A DNA stretch of 64,000 bases. Origin: an uncultured Dehalococcoidia bacterium (lineage in GTDB: Bacteria; Chloroflexota; Dehalococcoidia; Bin125). Under the pieces are notes generated by a model that saw only the letters and a list, made by a program, of their open reading frames with translations, ran no database searches and had not been told where the DNA came from. This document shows positions 27,501 through 36,140 of the stretch, one piece after another; within the stretch, counting starts at the first letter, position 1, and each line of letters starts with the position of its first letter. The stretch spans positions 248,001 to 312,000 of the forward strand of contig CATQGW010000001.1 in assembly GCA_958295515.1 (NCBI GenBank). The letters run 5' to 3'. The translations under genes and the position numbers were made by a program.

Positions 27501-28178
27501 ATGGACGCACATTCCGAGTCCGAACAGCTGCGCATCTACAAGCTGGGCCCCTTCGGCGCGGCCTCCAACAACGCCTTCTTCCTGGTCGACCAGGCGACCG
27601 GCGACGCGGCGATCATCGACGCCGTGGCCAACTACGAAGCGGTGCTGGCGGGCGTGGAGGCGGCGGGCGCGACGCCCAAGATGGTGCTGTTCACCCACTC
27701 GCACCCGGATCACCTGGAGTCGTTCGACGCGCTGCGCGAGCTGCTGCCGGTGCCGTTCTACATGCATCCGGACGACGTGACGGCGGACGCGGAGCACGCC
27801 TGGCTCGATGCGGACCTCGAGGTGGATGTGCATGTCAACGGCGGCGACGACATTCTGCTCGGCGAGACCGAGCTGCGGGTGCTGCACACGCCGGGCCACA
27901 CGACGGGCAGCATCTGCTTCTACGCGCCGCCCTACTGCGTGGTGGGCGACACGCTGTTCCCCGGCGGGCCGGGCTTTACGACCTCCGAGGACAACCTGCG
28001 CACCGTGGTTCGCTCGATTCTCGAGCACCTCTACGCGCTGCCCGGCGACACGCTGACGTTCAACGGTCACGGCGAGGACGCGCTAATCCGCGACAGCCTC
28101 GATGAGGTGGTGAACTGCCTGATGCAGGGCAGTCTGACCCGCGATGGACAGGGCAACACCGCCTGGCAGCCGAACTAG
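27501..28178 (+). CDS. MBL-fold metallo-hydrolase
   Basis: 'LFTHSHPDHLESFDAL', 'HTPGHTTGSICFYAPPYCVVGDTLFPGGPG'; start reset from 27477. Confidence 0.9.
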   Translation: MDAHSESEQLRIYKLGPFGAASNNAFFLVDQATGDAAIIDAVANYEAVLAGVEAAGATPKMVLFTHSHPDHLESFDALRELLPVPFYMHPDDVTADAEHAWLDADLEVDVHVNGGDDILLGETELRVLHTPGHTTGSICFYAPPYCVVGDTLFPGGPGFTTSEDNLRTVVRSILEHLYALPGDTLTFNGHGEDALIRDSLDEVVNCLMQGSLTRDGQGNTAWQPN

Positions 28179-29491
28179 TGCCCGCGCAATTGCGACAGGG
28201 CGAACCGCTCGCCGGCGCCGATCTCACGCCCGATCGGCGCGTGCTGGACAACGGACTGCGGGTGCTCAGCACGCCGATGCCGCACACCCGCTCGGTCACC
28301 GTCTCGTTCTATGTGGGCGCGGGCGCGCGCCACGAGCGCGATGAGCTGGCCGGCGTCTCGCATCTGGTCGAGCATTGCGTCTTCAAGGGCTCCGCGGCGC
28401 GCCCGCAGGCGGTCGACATCTCGATTGCAATCGAGGGCGTGGGCGGCATGATCAACGCCGCCACCGACCGTGAATACACCGTCTATTTCGCCAAGGTCCC
28501 CGCTCCGCAGCTGGACACGGCGCTGGACGTGATTCTCGATCTGGCCTGCCGCCCGATTTTCGACGCGGACGAACTGGAGAAAGAGCGCCAGGTCATTCTG
28601 GAGGAGCTGGCCGCGGTGGAGGACTCGCCGGCGCAGCTGGCCGGGCTGGCGATGGACGCGCTGCTCTGGACCGACACGCCGGTGGGACGCGATATCGCCG
28701 GCACGCCGCAGAGCGTGGCGGAGATTCCCTACGAGGACACGGTGGACTATTGGCGCAACCAGTACGCGCCGTCCAACGCGCTGCTCTCGCTGGCCGGCGC
28801 GCTGGACCCGGCGGTGGTGGCCGCCCGCGCGGCGGAGCTGACCGCCGACTGGAACTTCGGCCGGCCGCAGCCGTGGCTCCCCGCGCCGCTGGCGGCGCAC
28901 GGCGCGCGCACCGCGCTGCGCAACAAGGAGACCGAGCAGACGCACCTCGTGGTCGGGCTGCCCTCGGTCTCCTCGACGCATCCCGACCGCTACGCGATGT
29001 CGCTGCTGATCGGCATTCTCGGCGACGGGATGAGCAGCCGCCTTTTCCTGCGCGTGCGCGAGGAGCTGGGGCTGGCGTATGACGTACACGCCTACGGCTC
29101 GGGGCTTCAGGACTCGGGGGCGATGCACGTGTATCTCGCCGTTGATCCGGAGCGCGCGGTTGAGGCGTTGCAGGCGGCGCTGGGCGAACTGTCCCGCATC
29201 CGCGAGGGGGTGGAGGCGGACGAGTTGGAGCGCGCGCGGCGCTACTCCGAAGGCCGGATGCTGCTGGGGCTTGAAGATACCCGCGCGGTTTCCAGCTGGA
29301 ACGGCGGCCAGGAGCTGCTGCGCGGCGAAATTCACACGGTGGACGAGGTGGCGGCTGCGTACAGCGCGGTGACCAGCGATGATCTGGCGCGGTTGGCCAA
29401 CGAGTACATCCGCGAAGATCTGCTGCGGCTTTCCGTGGTCGGTCCGCACGATGACGTCGAGCCGCTGGAGGCGGCGCTGCGGCTCACGTAG
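28178..29491 (+). CDS. M16 family zinc peptidase (processing peptidase-like)
   Basis: 'HERDELAGVSHLVEHCVFKGSAARP' (HxxEH variant HLVEH), 'LFLRVREELGLAYDVHAY'. Confidence 0.93.
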   Translation: MPAQLRQGEPLAGADLTPDRRVLDNGLRVLSTPMPHTRSVTVSFYVGAGARHERDELAGVSHLVEHCVFKGSAARPQAVDISIAIEGVGGMINAATDREYTVYFAKVPAPQLDTALDVILDLACRPIFDADELEKERQVILEELAAVEDSPAQLAGLAMDALLWTDTPVGRDIAGTPQSVAEIPYEDTVDYWRNQYAPSNALLSLAGALDPAVVAARAAELTADWNFGRPQPWLPAPLAAHGARTALRNKETEQTHLVVGLPSVSSTHPDRYAMSLLIGILGDGMSSRLFLRVREELGLAYDVHAYGSGLQDSGAMHVYLAVDPERAVEALQAALGELSRIREGVEADELERARRYSEGRMLLGLEDTRAVSSWNGGQELLRGEIHTVDEVAAAYSAVTSDDLARLANEYIREDLLRLSVVGPHDDVEPLEAALRLT

Positions 29492-29526
29492 TTGTCAGGA
29501 TGGTTGGATGCAGCCTGGGTGCTGGT

Positions 29527-29612
29527 CACGGCGAGATACCCGCGGCAAGCGCGGGTATGACGGGGGGAAGTGGGCGGGTATGACGGTTTGCAAGCGCGGG
29601 TATGACGGGGGA
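29527..29612 (+). repeat. Intergenic hairpin repeat plus two further GCGGGTATGACGG copies
   Basis: Stem 29536-29544/29550-29558; trailing 'gggcgggtatgacgg', 'gcgcgggtatgacgggg'. Confidence 0.85.
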
Positions 29613-29632
29613 GGTGGGAACAATTACTGCTG

Positions 29633-30511
29633 TTATTGCAGTGGTGCTACGGGAGACTCTCTGCGCTCATCCACTTCCAACCGCTCCCGCATTAGTTCGC
29701 AGTAGTCGGCGTTGATATCAATTCCGATTGCTTGCCTGCGCAGGGCTTGGGCGGCGGCCAGGGTTGAGCCTGAACCGGCGAACGGGTCCAGCACCAGATC
29801 GCCCTCGGCGCTGAACAGGCGGATGAACCAGTCCGGCAGCGTCTCCGGGAAGGCGGCGCTGTGGTTGCGGTTGCCGCACTCTGTCGCCATGTGCAGCACG
29901 TTGGTCGGATAGGCCAGCTTGCGCCCCACCCAGTTGGAGATGTTTTTGCCGAAGCCGCTCTGCACGCGCGACTCGTCGCGCACCTGGTCGGTCGCGCTGA
30001 GATTGCGCAGCCGCCCGTCCGCCCAATCCCCCACCGGCGCCATCACCGCGTCCTGATACATCGCAAACTTGCGCTGCTTGTTGAATTGCAGCAAGCGCTC
30101 CCAGGAATCGCGGAAGCGATTCGGCCACTTGCCCGGGTAGCAGTTCTTCTTGTGCCAGATGAACTCTTCGGTCCATAGCCAGCCGGCCCGGCGCATCGCC
30201 AGAATCAGTTCCAGTACGTAGGTATGGCGCTCGCCCTTGACCGCCTTCTCTTTGATGTTGAGGATGAACGTGCCGTCGGACCGCAGCACGCGCTGAATTT
30301 CACCCGCGAACGGCATGAACCACTCGACATACTCGTCGGGGTGAATGCCTCCGTAGGTGCTGCGCCGCTGGTCTGCGTAGGGCGGCGAGGTAACGACCAG
30401 CTGCACCGACTCGGGCGGCAGGGCGCGCAGCAATTCCGACGCATCGCCTGCGGCGATGCGGATCGGCTGCGCCGCATCGGGCAGCGCGATCGCCGCCGGT
30501 TCGCCGCTCAT
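29633..30511 (-). CDS. Site-specific DNA methyltransferase (N4-C/N6-A, beta-class motif order)
   Basis: 'LVVTSPPYADQRR' precedes 'DLVLDPFAGSGSTLAAAQALRRQAIGIDINADYCE'. Confidence 0.92.
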   Translation of the reverse strand: MSGEPAAIALPDAAQPIRIAAGDASELLRALPPESVQLVVTSPPYADQRRSTYGGIHPDEYVEWFMPFAGEIQRVLRSDGTFILNIKEKAVKGERHTYVLELILAMRRAGWLWTEEFIWHKKNCYPGKWPNRFRDSWERLLQFNKQRKFAMYQDAVMAPVGDWADGRLRNLSATDQVRDESRVQSGFGKNISNWVGRKLAYPTNVLHMATECGNRNHSAAFPETLPDWFIRLFSAEGDLVLDPFAGSGSTLAAAQALRRQAIGIDINADYCELMRERLEVDERRESPVAPLQ

Positions 30512-30536
30512 CGCATTTCCTCTTGAGCTCGGCGGC

Positions 30537-31073
30537 CTACAGCCGCCCCTGCGCGTATTGGTGCAGCAGCGCGCGGAGGTGATTGATTTCGCCCGCGTGG
30601 TACACGTCGTGGATGCTGATCGCGTCCAGGATGCCGCGCGTTTCCCACTGCGCGCCCCAGTAGGTGGGGCGCATCGAGAGCAGCTCCGCGTCGGTGGTCA
30701 GCATCCGCACCTGTGTGATCAGATCGCCGTGGGTGCGCGTCAGCCAGTCCATCAGGTCCTCGAAGGTGGCCTCGCTGACCGCTTCCTCTTTGTCCCAGGC
30801 GGTCCAGAAGGTGCGCGTGGCGTCGCCGAAGGCGTGGTCGACATACATCGATTTGACTGAGCCGCAGTGCACGATCAGATCGCGCATCGTGCGTCCGCCG
30901 CCGGGCGGCAGCTTGTCAAGGTCCGCGCCGGTCACCGAGGAGAGATTGGCCATCAGCGAGTGCTCGGGCTTGCCGTCGAACGACTGATCGAGCTGCCAGA
31001 TCAGATATTGCAGCACATCGCGATCGTCGCGGATGCTGTTGGGCATCGCTGCGCCGGAGTGGTCGTCGGGCAT
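30537..31073 (-). CDS. DinB/YfiT-like family protein
   Basis: 'DVLQYLIWQLDQSFDG', 'RTMRDLIVHCGSVKSMYVDH', 'SIHDVYHAGEINHLRALL'; start reset from 31580 to ATG overlapping the upstream stop. Confidence 0.8.
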   Translation of the reverse strand: MPDDHSGAAMPNSIRDDRDVLQYLIWQLDQSFDGKPEHSLMANLSSVTGADLDKLPPGGGRTMRDLIVHCGSVKSMYVDHAFGDATRTFWTAWDKEEAVSEATFEDLMDWLTRTHGDLITQVRMLTTDAELLSMRPTYWGAQWETRGILDAISIHDVYHAGEINHLRALLHQYAQGRL

Positions 31074-32950
31074 CAGAGCACCACCACCCGCTCGCCCGGC
31101 CCGGCGCGCCGCTGCGCGATCAGGTCGCCGAGCTTCAATTCGCAGAGGTCGGCGGCGTGCTCCATGCCGCAAACATTGCAACCGTCGCGGCAGTCGATGG
31201 TGGTCAGTTCGCGCTGGGTGCGCATCCACTCTTTGCGCAGGAACGCTTCGGAGACGCCGGAGGCGATGTGCATCCAGGGGAAGCGCTCCCACAGATCGCG
31301 CTCGCGGTGGCAGTAGAAGGCCGGATCGATCTGATGCTCGGCGAATGCCGAGTTCCAGGCCGCCTGGTTGAAGTGCTCGCTCCAGGCATCGAAACGCGCG
31401 CCGTTGCGCCAGGCCGTCTCGACGACCGCCGAGAGCCGACGGTCGCCGCGGCTCAGCGCGCCTTCGAGGATCGATTCGCCGGGGTCGTTCCAGGTGAAAT
31501 CGAGCCGCGCGCTGCGGCAGCCGCGGCGCAGCAGCTCGTGTTTGGGCGCAAGCTCCGCGGGCGTCTCCTGACGCGCCCATTGGAACGGCGCGTGCGCCTT
31601 GGGCACGTGATTCGAGGTCGAGACGCGCACCCGCGCGCGCTTGCCCACAATCTCGCGCCCGATCGCCTTGACCTGCGAGGCCCAGTCGACGATGCCCTGC
31701 ACATCAGCCATCGTCTCGGTCGGCAGCCCGACCATGAAGTAGAGCTTGATGCTGCTCCAGCCGTTCTCGAAGGCGTTGCGGGCGGCGTGCAGCAGGTCCT
31801 CGTCGGCCACGACTTTGCTGACTGCGTTGCGCAGCCGCTGGCTGCCGGCCTCGGGCGCGAAGGTCATGCTCGATTTCTTGCGCGGCGCGCAGAGCAGCGC
31901 CGTATCGACGCTGAACGAGTCGACGCGCGTGCTGGGCAGCGAGAGGCCGATCCGATCGCCGAACTCCGCGCGGAGCGCTCGCACGATGTCGTTGATCTGG
32001 CTGTGGTCCGTGCTGCTCAGGGAGACCAGCGAGAGTTCATCGAAGCCGGTGTTGGCGAACAGCTCGCGCGCGCCGGCCACCACTTCTTCCGGGGTGCGCT
32101 CGCGCAGGGGGCGGTAGATCATCCCGGCCTGGCAGAAGCGGCAGCCCTGCGTGCAGCCGCGCTGGATTTCGATCCCCGCGCGGTCATGCACCGTCTGTAG
32201 ATAGGGCACGATCGGCTTGGTCAGGATCGGCGGCAGGCCCTGCATGAAGCGCTTGACGACCGGGATGGGCGCGCCCGGGTCATTGCTGATCACCTCCGCC
32301 GGCGTGCCGTCTTCGGCGTAGCGCCATTCGTAGAAGCGCGGGACGTAGACGCCGGGGATGCGCGCCAGCGCCTGCAAGCGCTCGATTCGGCTCGCGCCCG
32401 ACGCCTTGGCCTCGCGCAGCAGCGCGTTGATCTCCAGCACCACATCCTCGGCCTCGCCGAGCACGAAGGCGTCAATGAACGGCGCGAGCGGCTCCGGTAC
32501 CAGCGCCCCCGAGCCGCCCGCGAAGATCAGCGGATCATCCTCGCTCCGCGCCTCCGAGTGAATCGGAATGCCGGCCAGGTCCAGCATTTCGAGGACGTTG
32601 GTGTAGGTCAGTTCGTAGGAGAGGGAAAAGCCGAGCGCGTCGAACTCGGCCAGCGGGCGGCGGTTTTCGAGGCTGAACAGCGGGGCGCGATGACTCCGCA
32701 GCGAATCGGCCATGTCGGGCCAGGGCGCGTAGCAGCGCTCGGCCAGCGTCGCCGGCGTGTGGTTGAGCAGGTCGTAGAGGATGGCCAGCCCGCCGTTGGA
32801 CTGGCCGATGTCGTAGAGGTCGGGATAAATCAGCGCCCAGCGGGTCTCGGCGTCGTGCCAGGGGCGCTCGATCACGTTCCATTCGCCGCCCACATAGCGG
32901 GCCGGTTTGGAGACGCCCTCCAGCAGCGGGTCGATCTCGAGCCGCGGCAT
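31073..32950 (-). CDS. TIGR03960-like B12-binding/radical SAM protein
   Basis: 'IEIQRGCTQGCRFCQAGMIYRPLRERTPEEVV' radical-SAM CxxxCxxC; 'ALIYPDLYDIGQSNGGLAILYDLLN'. Confidence 0.9.
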   Translation of the reverse strand: MPRLEIDPLLEGVSKPARYVGGEWNVIERPWHDAETRWALIYPDLYDIGQSNGGLAILYDLLNHTPATLAERCYAPWPDMADSLRSHRAPLFSLENRRPLAEFDALGFSLSYELTYTNVLEMLDLAGIPIHSEARSEDDPLIFAGGSGALVPEPLAPFIDAFVLGEAEDVVLEINALLREAKASGASRIERLQALARIPGVYVPRFYEWRYAEDGTPAEVISNDPGAPIPVVKRFMQGLPPILTKPIVPYLQTVHDRAGIEIQRGCTQGCRFCQAGMIYRPLRERTPEEVVAGARELFANTGFDELSLVSLSSTDHSQINDIVRALRAEFGDRIGLSLPSTRVDSFSVDTALLCAPRKKSSMTFAPEAGSQRLRNAVSKVVADEDLLHAARNAFENGWSSIKLYFMVGLPTETMADVQGIVDWASQVKAIGREIVGKRARVRVSTSNHVPKAHAPFQWARQETPAELAPKHELLRRGCRSARLDFTWNDPGESILEGALSRGDRRLSAVVETAWRNGARFDAWSEHFNQAAWNSAFAEHQIDPAFYCHRERDLWERFPWMHIASGVSEAFLRKEWMRTQRELTTIDCRDGCNVCGMEHAADLCELKLGDLIAQRRAGPGERVVVL

Positions 32951-33014
32951 CGCTCTCGCACTCCCTCGCACGCACAAGTGCGTCATTCACGCTATCAGAC
33001 ACCGCGATCTCTTT

Positions 33015-33070
33015 TCCCGCCGTCACTCCCACCCCCAAGCGGGAATGACGGAAGTGGGGGTGGGAGTGAT
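33015..33070. repeat. Composite hairpin: 14-bp perfect stem TCACTCCCACCCCC / GGGGGTGGGAGTGA around an AAGCGGGAATGACGGAAGT core
   Basis: Stem 33023-33036 / 33056-33069; core resembles the GCGGGTATGACGG family. Confidence 0.8.
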
Positions 33071-33079
33071 GAAGGCGGC

Positions 33080-33109
33080 TTGGCAACGACTGCGGCAACG
33101 ATGTATGAT
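33080..33109 (+). promoter_or_regulatory. Sigma70-like promoter TTGGCA-N18-TATGAT
   Basis: Upstream of the yacL-like gene. Confidence 0.5.
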
Positions 33110-33213
33110 GGTCCTGCGCATCACGGTATGTGCCTGGCATCATTCGGCGGGCGACCGCCCCGGTCTGATTGGCGGCCTCATGGCCGCCATTCGACTCTCT
33201 GGGGGTGGGCGGC

Positions 33214-34227
33214 ATGGTCAGCGGCGAAACGGAACTCCCCGAGGCTGCCGAGCAGGGCTGGCGCGAGCGCGCGCTCGCGCGAGCGCTGACGCCCGTGCGT
33301 CGGCTGCGCCACGGCATCCTGCACTCCATCAGCACGCTGGAAATCCTGCTCGGCGGCTTCGGGCTGCTCGCGGCGTTGGTCGTCGCGCTGCTGCTGGCCA
33401 GCGTGCTCGACAACCTGCCCGGGCTGGCCGGCGATGTCGCACCGGTCGGCGTCGCGATTCTGCTCGCGCCGATCGGGATCGGCGTCGCGCTGAGCCGCCG
33501 CGACGAGGTGGAGCGGGCGCTCGACTCGCTGCGCGGGCGCACCCCCGCCGGGCGCGCCGCGCTCGGACTCGCCTCCCCGCCGCCGCCCAGCGAGGCGCTG
33601 CTCGACACCAGCGCGATCATCGACGGGCGGATCGCCGATGTGGTCGAGAGCGGCTTTCTGCTCGCCGACCTCGTAATCCCCCGCTTCGTGCTCGACGAGC
33701 TGCGCCGTGTGGCCGACGGCAGCGACCCGCTCAAGCGCCGCCGCGGGCGGGCCGGCCTCGAACTACTCTCCCGCCTGCAAGCCGGCGATCAGGTCGAGAC
33801 GCTGATCGTCGACGACAGCGGCGATGCGCCCGAGGGCGAGGACGACGCGGCGACCGATGTGGACGCGCGGCTGGTGCGCGTGGCGAGAGCGCGCGGCGCG
33901 GCGCTGATCCTGACCGACTCCAACCTCGCCCGCGTCGCCGAGCTCGAGGGCGTACGCACACTCAACCTGCACAAGCTGGCCAACGCGATCAAGACCGTCA
34001 CGCTGCCCGGCGAGCGGCTGCAGATCGAGCTGGCCGAGCCGGGGCGCGAGCCGGGGCAGGCCGTGGGCTATCTCGCCGACGGCACGATGGTGGTCGTCGA
34101 GGACGCCGCCGAGGCGCTGGGCGCGTCGTGCGAAGTCGTGGTCAAGCGGGTGATCCAGACGCACGCGGGGCGGATGGTCTTCGCCGCGCTGCCGACTTCG
34201 CCCACCGCGTCGGAGCGCGCGCCGTGA
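33214..34227 (+). CDS. PIN/TRAM domain protein (YacL-like)
   Basis: 'LLDTSAIIDGRIADVVESGFLLADLVIPRFVLDELRRVAD...LILTDSNLARVAELEGV' PIN; 'GREPGQAVGYLADGTMVVVEDA' TRAM; start reset from 33169. Confidence 0.9.
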   Translation: MVSGETELPEAAEQGWRERALARALTPVRRLRHGILHSISTLEILLGGFGLLAALVVALLLASVLDNLPGLAGDVAPVGVAILLAPIGIGVALSRRDEVERALDSLRGRTPAGRAALGLASPPPPSEALLDTSAIIDGRIADVVESGFLLADLVIPRFVLDELRRVADGSDPLKRRRGRAGLELLSRLQAGDQVETLIVDDSGDAPEGEDDAATDVDARLVRVARARGAALILTDSNLARVAELEGVRTLNLHKLANAIKTVTLPGERLQIELAEPGREPGQAVGYLADGTMVVVEDAAEALGASCEVVVKRVIQTHAGRMVFAALPTSPTASERAP

Positions 34228-35405
34228 GCGCCGGCTGCGTGCTGCTGGCCGCCGGCCGCAGCGCGCGCATGGGCGGCGGCGACAAGCTCCTCGCCCCGCT
34301 CGCCGGACGCCCCGTCCTCGCCCACTCGCTCGCCGCGCTCGCCGCCTGCGACGAGATCGCGCAGGTCATAATCGTGACCAGCGCCGCCAACCGCGCCGCC
34401 GTCGCCCGCATCGCCGCATCCTGCGGCGGCGGCAAAGTGCGCGCTCTGGTGACGGGCGGCGCGGAGCGCCAGGACTCCGTCGCCGCCGGCCTCGCCGCGC
34501 TGTCCAACGTCGAGCTGATCGCGATCCACGACGGCGCGCGCCCGCTGGTGGAGGCGGCGGACTTCTCCGCCGGGCTCGAAGCTGCCCGCGAGCTGGGCGC
34601 GGCGATCGCCGGCGCGCCGCTGATCGACACGGTCAAGCGCGTCGACGCCGATGAGCGGGTGCTCGGCACGCCGCCGCGCGCCGAGCTGCGCGCCGTCGCC
34701 ACGCCGCAGGTCTTCCGCCGCGAGCTGCTCGAACGCGCGCACCGCGCCGCCGCTGCGGACGGCGTCTCGGCTACCGACGACGCGGCGCTGGTCGAGCGGC
34801 TCGGCGAGCCGGTCGTGGTCTATCCCTCGCGCCGCCGCAATCTCAAGATCACCACCGCCGACGATCTGCTGCTGGCCGAAAGCCTGCTCGGCGCATCGGC
34901 CGGCGTGCAACGCGCCGGCATCGGAATCGATGCGCACCGCTTCAAAGCGGGGCGGCGGCTGGTGCTGGGCGGCGTCGGGATTCCCGACCACGAGGGGCTG
35001 GACGGGCACTCCGACGCCGATGTCCTGACCCATGCGATCATCGACGCGTTGCTCGGCGCGGCGGGGCTGGGCGACATCGGCCAACACTTCCCGCCCGGCG
35101 ATCCGCGCTGGGCCGGCGCGGACAGCATCCTGCTGCTGCGCCGCACGGCCGCGCTGCTCGCGGAGCTCGGCGCGCGCGCCGAGTCGATCGATGCGACCGT
35201 GATCGCCGAGCGACCGCGCCTGCGGCCCTACATCGAGGCGATGCGTGCGCGCCTGGCGGACGCGCTCGGACTGGAGCTGGCGCGGGTCAACGTGAAAGCG
35301 ACGACAGCGGAGCGAATGGGTGCGCTTGGTCGCGCAGAAGGCATTCAGGCGCACGCCCTGGCGAACGTTCGCGTTACGCTGCGCAACGGAGCGACTGACG
35401 GGTAG
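34224..35405 (+). CDS. ispDF: Bifunctional IspD/IspF (MEP pathway) fusion
   Basis: 'SAGCVLLAAGRSARMGGGDKLLAPLAG' IspD; 'RAGIGIDAHRFKAGRRLVLGGVGIPDHEGLDGHSDADVLTHAIIDALLGAAGLGDIGQHFP' IspF in one frame; start reset from 32907. Confidence 0.93.
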   Translation: MSAGCVLLAAGRSARMGGGDKLLAPLAGRPVLAHSLAALAACDEIAQVIIVTSAANRAAVARIAASCGGGKVRALVTGGAERQDSVAAGLAALSNVELIAIHDGARPLVEAADFSAGLEAARELGAAIAGAPLIDTVKRVDADERVLGTPPRAELRAVATPQVFRRELLERAHRAAAADGVSATDDAALVERLGEPVVVYPSRRRNLKITTADDLLLAESLLGASAGVQRAGIGIDAHRFKAGRRLVLGGVGIPDHEGLDGHSDADVLTHAIIDALLGAAGLGDIGQHFPPGDPRWAGADSILLLRRTAALLAELGARAESIDATVIAERPRLRPYIEAMRARLADALGLELARVNVKATTAERMGALGRAEGIQAHALANVRVTLRNGATDG

Positions 35406-35420
35406 GGGAACGCGAGCGAG

Positions 35421-36113
35421 ATGTCGTTACTGGATGACCTGAGGGCGTTTACGCGCACGGTCCAAGCCGATGTGCAGTTCGCGCTCGAGCGCGACCCGGC
35501 GGCGACCAGTGCGCTCGAAGTGCTGCTCGTCTACCCCGGTGTCCACGCGCTCGCGCTGCACCGCGTCGCCGCCGCCCTGCAGCGCGCCGGCGTCTCGCTG
35601 CTGCCGCGCATGCTTTCGCAGTTCACCCGCTGGCTGACCGGCATCGAAATTCACCCCAGCGCGCAGATCGCCTCTCCCTGCCTGATCGACCACGGGATGG
35701 GCGTGGTGATCGGCGAGACGGCCAAAATCGGCGCGCGCTGCCACCTGCACCAGGGCTCCACGCTGGGCGGCGCGAGCCGCCTGCGCACCCAACGCCACCC
35801 GATGCTGGGCGACGATGTGCTGGTCGGCGCGGGCGCGAGCCTGATCGGCGCGATCAGCATCGGCAAGGGCGCGAAGATCGGCGCCGGCGCGGTGGTCGTC
35901 GCCAACGTGCCGCCCTACGCCACCGTGGTCGGCGTGCCCGGCCACATCGTCGCCTACTACGACCCCGGCGACGACACGGTGCTGCGCCTGCCGGACCCGG
36001 AGCATGACCGCATCGAACAGCTCGAACAGCGCGTCGACGCGCTGCAGGCGGAGCTGCGGCGGTTCGAAGAGCGCGCCGCCGGCGGCGCGCCCGCGACCAT
36101 CTCGCGCAGCTGA
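35421..36113 (+). CDS. cysE: Serine O-acetyltransferase
   Basis: 'IHPSAQIASPCLIDHGMGVVIGETAKIGARCHLHQGSTLGG', 'VVVANVPPYATVVGVPGHIV'. Confidence 0.95.
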   Translation: MSLLDDLRAFTRTVQADVQFALERDPAATSALEVLLVYPGVHALALHRVAAALQRAGVSLLPRMLSQFTRWLTGIEIHPSAQIASPCLIDHGMGVVIGETAKIGARCHLHQGSTLGGASRLRTQRHPMLGDDVLVGAGASLIGAISIGKGAKIGAGAVVVANVPPYATVVGVPGHIVAYYDPGDDTVLRLPDPEHDRIEQLEQRVDALQAELRRFEERAAGGAPATISRS

Positions 36114-36140
36114 TCCGCCGCTCAAGCGCAGGAGAATTTC

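Noticed and set aside
29615-29650. ACTGC-AATAACA-GCAGT mini-hairpin at the methyltransferase stop
   Set aside because: Only a 5-bp stem; not distinguishable from chance.
31074-31580. N-terminal extension of the DinB ORF
   Set aside because: Overlaps the radical SAM gene out of frame; start is the ATG at 31073.
32907-34223. N-terminal 439 residues of the 832-aa ORF fused to IspD
   Set aside because: R/A-rich frame overlapping yacL; IspD start is the GTG at 34224.
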